Shown here: in pieces, positions 60,718-64,000 of the stretch
Layout of the letters: each line of letters begins with the position of its first letter
Numbering within the stretch: the stretch's first letter is position 1
Assembly: GCF_030123325.1 (NCBI RefSeq)
Contig: NZ_CP126106.1
Coordinates: forward strand, 4,554,001-4,618,000
Direction: 5' to 3'
Source of the DNA: Peribacillus simplex
GTDB taxonomy: Bacteria > Bacillota > Bacilli > Bacillales > DSM-1321
Length of the DNA stretch: 64,000 nucleotides
Made by a program: the position numbers and the translations under genes
The notes under the pieces: model-generated
Seen by the model: only the letters and a program-made list of their open reading frames with translations
What the model was told of the DNA's origin: nothing
Databases searched by the model: none

Positions 60718-61624
60718 TCGTCATGGCCTCTTCGCTTTCAGCCACGAATGTGTTCGTGAGTGTTCCCAGTTTTTCGATTTCAACGGTGACCACATCCCCT
60801 GGCTGAATATAAACACGCTGTTCGGCAGGCAAGCCCAATACCACTCCTTCAGGTGTACCTGTCAATATAAGATCGCCCGGTTCCAATGTCATATGCTTGG
60901 AAATGTAACTGATGATTTCCGCGCATGAAAAGATCATATCGGATGTATTGGAATTCTGCCTTATTTCATCATTTACGTACGTTTTCAACTGCAGGTCATT
61001 TGGATTCCCCACTTCGTCCGCTGTTACCAGGTAAGGTCCCACAGGGCTGAAATCATCACACGTTTTCCCAAGCAGCCATTGCGGCGTTCTCATTTGCAGA
61101 TCTCTTGCCGACAAATCGTTGACCGTACAATACCCGAACACATTGGAGAGTGCCGCATCTTCCGAAACGTTCTTTGTCTTTTTGCCAATCACGATTCCGA
61201 GTTCCACTTCATAGTCCAGTTCATTCGTTACGCTTGGAATGGAAATCTCACATCCATGACCCGTTAATGTATTATCAAACTTGTTAAATAAAATCGGCAC
61301 TTCAGGATATGGTGCATTGGTTTCATCCGCATGTCTTTTGTAATTCAATCCAACGCAAATGATTTTATGCGGCTTCGTAACACTGGGACCGAATGCGAGC
61401 CCTTCCTCTTCCATTGTAGCTGCCATTCCTCCTCTTACAGCTTCATGGACCTTGCTTTCAAATTCGTCCCGTTCGGATTGACTGAAATTTATCACTTGCA
61501 TCACATCCGTCACGGTTTGGTTCCATTCATTTCTCTTCGCCGTTTCTTCGATATCTATTAACTGATCCTCAATTTGAACAGCCAGTTTTTGCTGTTCACC
61601 TTTTATAAAAGTAGCCAATTTCAT
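60710..61624 (-). CDS. FAH-family hydrolase, probably 2,4-diketo-3-deoxy-L-fuconate hydrolase
   Basis: 304 residues of the fumarylacetoacetate hydrolase superfamily: an N-terminal cap followed by CVGLNYKRHADETNAPYPEVPILFNKFDN, metal ligands E-x-E in LDYEVELGIVIGK and D in YCTVNDLSARDLQ, and GTPEGV near the end. In an L-fucose pathway this enzyme splits 2,4-diketo-3-deoxy-L-fuconate to pyruvate and lactate. AAGGAGGAAG precedes the ATG. Substrate is inferred from the neighbours. Confidence 0.85.
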   Translation of the reverse strand: MKLATFIKGEQQKLAVQIEDQLIDIEETAKRNEWNQTVTDVMQVINFSQSERDEFESKVHEAVRGGMAATMEEEGLAFGPSVTKPHKIICVGLNYKRHADETNAPYPEVPILFNKFDNTLTGHGCEISIPSVTNELDYEVELGIVIGKKTKNVSEDAALSNVFGYCTVNDLSARDLQMRTPQWLLGKTCDDFSPVGPYLVTADEVGNPNDLQLKTYVNDEIRQNSNTSDMIFSCAEIISYISKHMTLEPGDLILTGTPEGVVLGLPAEQRVYIQPGDVVTVEIEKLGTLTNTFVAESEEAMTNA

Positions 61625-61639
61625 CGTTTCTTCCTCCTT

Positions 61640-62413
61640 TTATGCATTTTTCCCGAAAACAACCCCGCCATCGATATATAAAGGTGACCCCATCATGAAC
61701 GCAGACTCGTCCGAAGCTAAGAACAGTGCGGCTTTTGCCACATCACCAGGTCTGCCCAAATCACCGCTCAATTGTCTTTTCTTGATATTGCCGATGGCGA
61801 CCTCAGGATCGTCATATGAAGTTTTCAAGTAATCTTCGACGAACGGAGTCAGGATCGTACCTGGCAATAAAGCGTTCACCCGAATATTATAAGGCGCATA
61901 ATCCACTTGCATCGCTTTCGTCAAAGCAAGAACAGCGCCTTTCGTTGCTGAGTATGCCGCACGTTTCACGAGACCCATTTCCGCTGCACATGATGACATA
62001 TTGATAACGACCCCGCTTTTTTGTTCCATCATATAAGGGATCGTGTATTTAGAAGGCAGATAAACCCCCTTCACATTCACGCTCATGATTCGGTCCCACA
62101 CATCCGGTTCCACTTCGTCCACCCTGCCCACATTCGAGATTCCGGCATTGTTGAACAATATATCAATTTTCTTATAGGTTTCGATGATTTGGGAGATTGA
62201 AGATTGAACCGCTTCCGGATTCGTTACATCCACCTCATAAAATGCCGCTTTCCCGCCAGCTTCCTTTATTTCTGAAACAGTGCCCTGCCCATTTTCTGCA
62301 TGAATATCGGTAATGATGACAAATGCGCCTTCACTGGCGAATAAACGGGCTGATTCCTTTCCGATCCCGCTTCCCCCGCCTGTGATGACAGCGATTTTAC
62401 TTTGCAGTCTCAT
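61640..62413 (-). CDS. SDR oxidoreductase, probably 2-keto-3-deoxy-L-fuconate dehydrogenase
   Basis: 257-residue classical short-chain dehydrogenase: TGGGSGIG (13-20), NNAGISN near 90, catalytic Ser in NMSSCAAE and YSATK (Tyr, Lys) near 155. NAD is the likely cofactor from ITDIHAENG (Asp at the end of strand 2). Starts inside the stop of the upstream SDR (ATGA overlap), so it is coupled. In the proposed path it oxidises 2-keto-3-deoxy-L-fuconate. Confidence 0.83.
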   Translation of the reverse strand: MRLQSKIAVITGGGSGIGKESARLFASEGAFVIITDIHAENGQGTVSEIKEAGGKAAFYEVDVTNPEAVQSSISQIIETYKKIDILFNNAGISNVGRVDEVEPDVWDRIMSVNVKGVYLPSKYTIPYMMEQKSGVVINMSSCAAEMGLVKRAAYSATKGAVLALTKAMQVDYAPYNIRVNALLPGTILTPFVEDYLKTSYDDPEVAIGNIKKRQLSGDLGRPGDVAKAALFLASDESAFMMGSPLYIDGGVVFGKNA

Positions 62414-63225
62414 GACGTTACCTCCTGTTCATGATTCATATGATCTTCAGGCTGCGCCGCTTTCACCGTTAAACCTCCATCCACCATTAACAGATGCCCG
62501 TTGATTTGCATGGCTTCATCGGAAGCCAAAAATACGACGGAATCACCAATTTGCTTTTCCGTACCAAGTCTTTTCATCGGATTGGCTTCAATCTCTTTTG
62601 CGAGAATTTGCGGATCTTCCAAATATTCCTCACACATATCCGTCGCAACGGTGCTTGGGCCGACAGCATTCACATTGATATTGTATTTTCCTAGCTCAAT
62701 TGCCAACGCCTTCGTTAAATGAGAGGCAGCTGCTTTCGATGAAATATAGTGGGGAATGACCGGACTCGTGACAAGGACGCTAGCCGTTGATGTAATATTG
62801 ATGATCTTGCCATATTTATTTTCAATCATTTTCTTCGCCACTCTTTGCGTCGTCAAAAAGATCGATTTAACATTTGTCCGATACGTATCATCCCATGTCT
62901 CTTCCGAAAGGCTCAAAAAAGGCTCAAACGGGGCAATACCAGCATTATTCACTAAAATATCCACTGTTCCCAATTCTTTTTCCACTTCATCGATCATGGC
63001 ATCGACATCTTCCTTCACACCAACGTTCGCTTTCACGACAATCGCTTGGATATGAAACTCGGATTCTACTTTTTCTTTTAAAGCTTTCGCTTTTTCAAAT
63101 GAACCTGGTGACGTATAGTTGATAGCCACATTGGCACCTTCTTCAGCCAATCTCCTAACAATCGCTGCACCGATTCCCCGGCTGCCTCCTGTGACAAGTG
63201 CTGTTCGATTATTCAATTTACCCAT
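62410..63225 (-). CDS. SDR oxidoreductase, probably L-fucose dehydrogenase
   Basis: 271-residue SDR: VTGGSRGIGAAIVRR at the N-terminus, NNAGIAPFEPF, Ser in NITSTASVLV and YISSKAAASHL (Tyr, Lys). It resembles 3-oxoacyl-ACP/glucose dehydrogenase-type SDRs, a group that includes sugar dehydrogenases. Second in the operon, directly after the dehydratase; in the proposed path it oxidises L-fucose to the lactone. The order of the two SDRs in the pathway could be reversed. GGGAGGAG precedes the ATG. Confidence 0.82.
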   Translation of the reverse strand: MGKLNNRTALVTGGSRGIGAAIVRRLAEEGANVAINYTSPGSFEKAKALKEKVESEFHIQAIVVKANVGVKEDVDAMIDEVEKELGTVDILVNNAGIAPFEPFLSLSEETWDDTYRTNVKSIFLTTQRVAKKMIENKYGKIINITSTASVLVTSPVIPHYISSKAAASHLTKALAIELGKYNINVNAVGPSTVATDMCEEYLEDPQILAKEIEANPMKRLGTEKQIGDSVVFLASDEAMQINGHLLMVDGGLTVKAAQPEDHMNHEQEVTS

Positions 63226-63259
63226 ATGAATTCTCCTCCCTTTTCCTATCTTCTGTTTT

Positions 63260-64000
63260 CTAAAGGCTGATGCTGATCCGGCTGATGCTGAATTCCTGAT
63301 GTCCCAGGATTTCCGCCTTTGTCAACTCACCCTGTGCTGTTTTAACGATCGTTTCGAAAATGCGATTTCCTGCTTCCTCCGTCGTTTCTTTTCCTTTCAT
63401 GACGGGGCTTGTATCCATATCGATGTTATCGATCATCTTGATGGCCGTATGTTCATTTCCCGTTATTTTGATGACCGGGATAATCGGGTTCCCTGTTGGT
63501 GTCCCTCTTCCTGTCGTAAAGCAGACCATATGCACACCGGCTGCCGCCATGCCTGAAACACACTCGATGTCATTCCCCGGGGAATCCATGAAGTAATAGC
63601 CATTTCCCGGAATTTCTTCCGCAAATGATAAGACATCGTTCAATGGGGCTGTACCTGCTTTACTGATGCAGCCAAGCGACTTTTCCTCGATGGTCGAGAG
63701 CCCTCCCTCAATGTTGCCCGGGCTCGGGTTTCCGCCGCGCATATCGGCCCCGATGCGTTCCACTTCTTTTTCGAATTTATCAACATATGCATATAGTTTA
63801 TTGGCCACATCTTCGCTCACTGCTTTTTGGGCAACAATATGTTCAGCTCCGATGATTTCCGTGGTTTCACCCATTACGATCGTACCTCCCTGTTTCAGGA
63901 GCTGATCAGCCGTTTTCCCTAAAGCGGGATTGCTGCACAATCCGGATGTGGCATCGGAACCGCCGCATTTCACACCTACTATCAATTCTGAAATGGGGGC
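63260..64000 (-). CDS. UxaA-family sugar-acid dehydratase, large part (partial)
   Basis: C-terminal part of an altronate/galactarate/L-fuconate-type dehydratase (UxaA). The visible residues open with ISELIVGVKCGGSDATSGLCSNPALG, then GGNPSPGNIEGGLSTIEEKSLGCISKAGTAP, PGNDIECVSGMAAAG, CFTTGRGTPTGNPIIPVIKITGN and DMDTSP, all family motifs; Cys residues bind iron. The gene continues beyond 64000, so its start and any split (as in the C. jejuni fucose locus) are not visible. First visible gene of the operon; it would dehydrate the aldonate formed by the SDR. Confidence 0.87.
   Translation of the reverse strand, partial: APISELIVGVKCGGSDATSGLCSNPALGKTADQLLKQGGTIVMGETTEIIGAEHIVAQKAVSEDVANKLYAYVDKFEKEVERIGADMRGGNPSPGNIEGGLSTIEEKSLGCISKAGTAPLNDVLSFAEEIPGNGYYFMDSPGNDIECVSGMAAAGVHMVCFTTGRGTPTGNPIIPVIKITGNEHTAIKMIDNIDMDTSPVMKGKETTEEAGNRIFETIVKTAQGELTKAEILGHQEFSISRISISL

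Overview
The window is chromosomal DNA from an endospore-forming, low-to-mid GC Bacillaceae. Sporulation genes (csgA, sspL, a KinB-like kinase), comK, helD, glnK/glnL, gsiB-type stress proteins, cre sites, sigma-B promoters and many TTG/GTG starts with strong AGGAGG sites all fit Bacillus sensu lato. A Peribacillus-like genome is my best guess, but that is inference from gene content only.

Layout. 1-17 kb is mostly housekeeping and stress genes: a partial D-Ala-D-Ala carboxypeptidase, an acyltransferase, YuxK, two GsiB-like KGG-repeat proteins with sigma-B promoters (one cut short by a nonsense codon), a YvrJ/DUF2922/DUF1659 operon, a LysR regulator, csgA, two HTH/membrane-protein pairs, a guanine-class purine riboswitch ahead of a nucleoside-phosphorylase lipoprotein, a ZIP transporter and a YkuD L,D-transpeptidase. 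17.6-19.5 kb is an ABC-F gene whose leader has all the parts of ribosome-mediated attenuation. 20.6-24.7 kb looks like a small defence locus: NUDIX hydrolase, PLD/DEAD/DUF3427 helicase and a PD-(D/E)XK-like protein. 24.8-30.5 kb is a polymorphic-toxin immunity array: an LXG toxin with an HNH nuclease tip, its colicin-type immunity protein, then ankyrin and SMI1/KNR4 proteins, with a scar of an older toxin cassette. 34-39 kb holds tandem copies of a composite repeat and a large divergent UvrA-like ATPase.

39-50 kb has sspL, helD, glnK-glnL facing a glutamate/dicarboxylate symporter, and a hydroxyacid dehydrogenase/Nramp-like operon. Three ~219-bp copies of a MITE-like element here are each flanked by a perfect 8-bp target duplication. 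50-58 kb carries comK, an M4 protease with its emfourin inhibitor, and a PepSY/FixH-like pair. 57.4-58.8 kb is serA behind a ZTP riboswitch. 58.9-64 kb is a co-directional operon that reads as non-phosphorylative L-fucose (or similar 6-deoxy sugar) catabolism: UxaA-type dehydratase, two SDR dehydrogenases, FAH-family hydrolase, FucU mutarotase and a sugar porter.

A GC-rich dispersed repeat recurs about ten times across the window in several contexts. No tRNA, rRNA or CRISPR array was seen.
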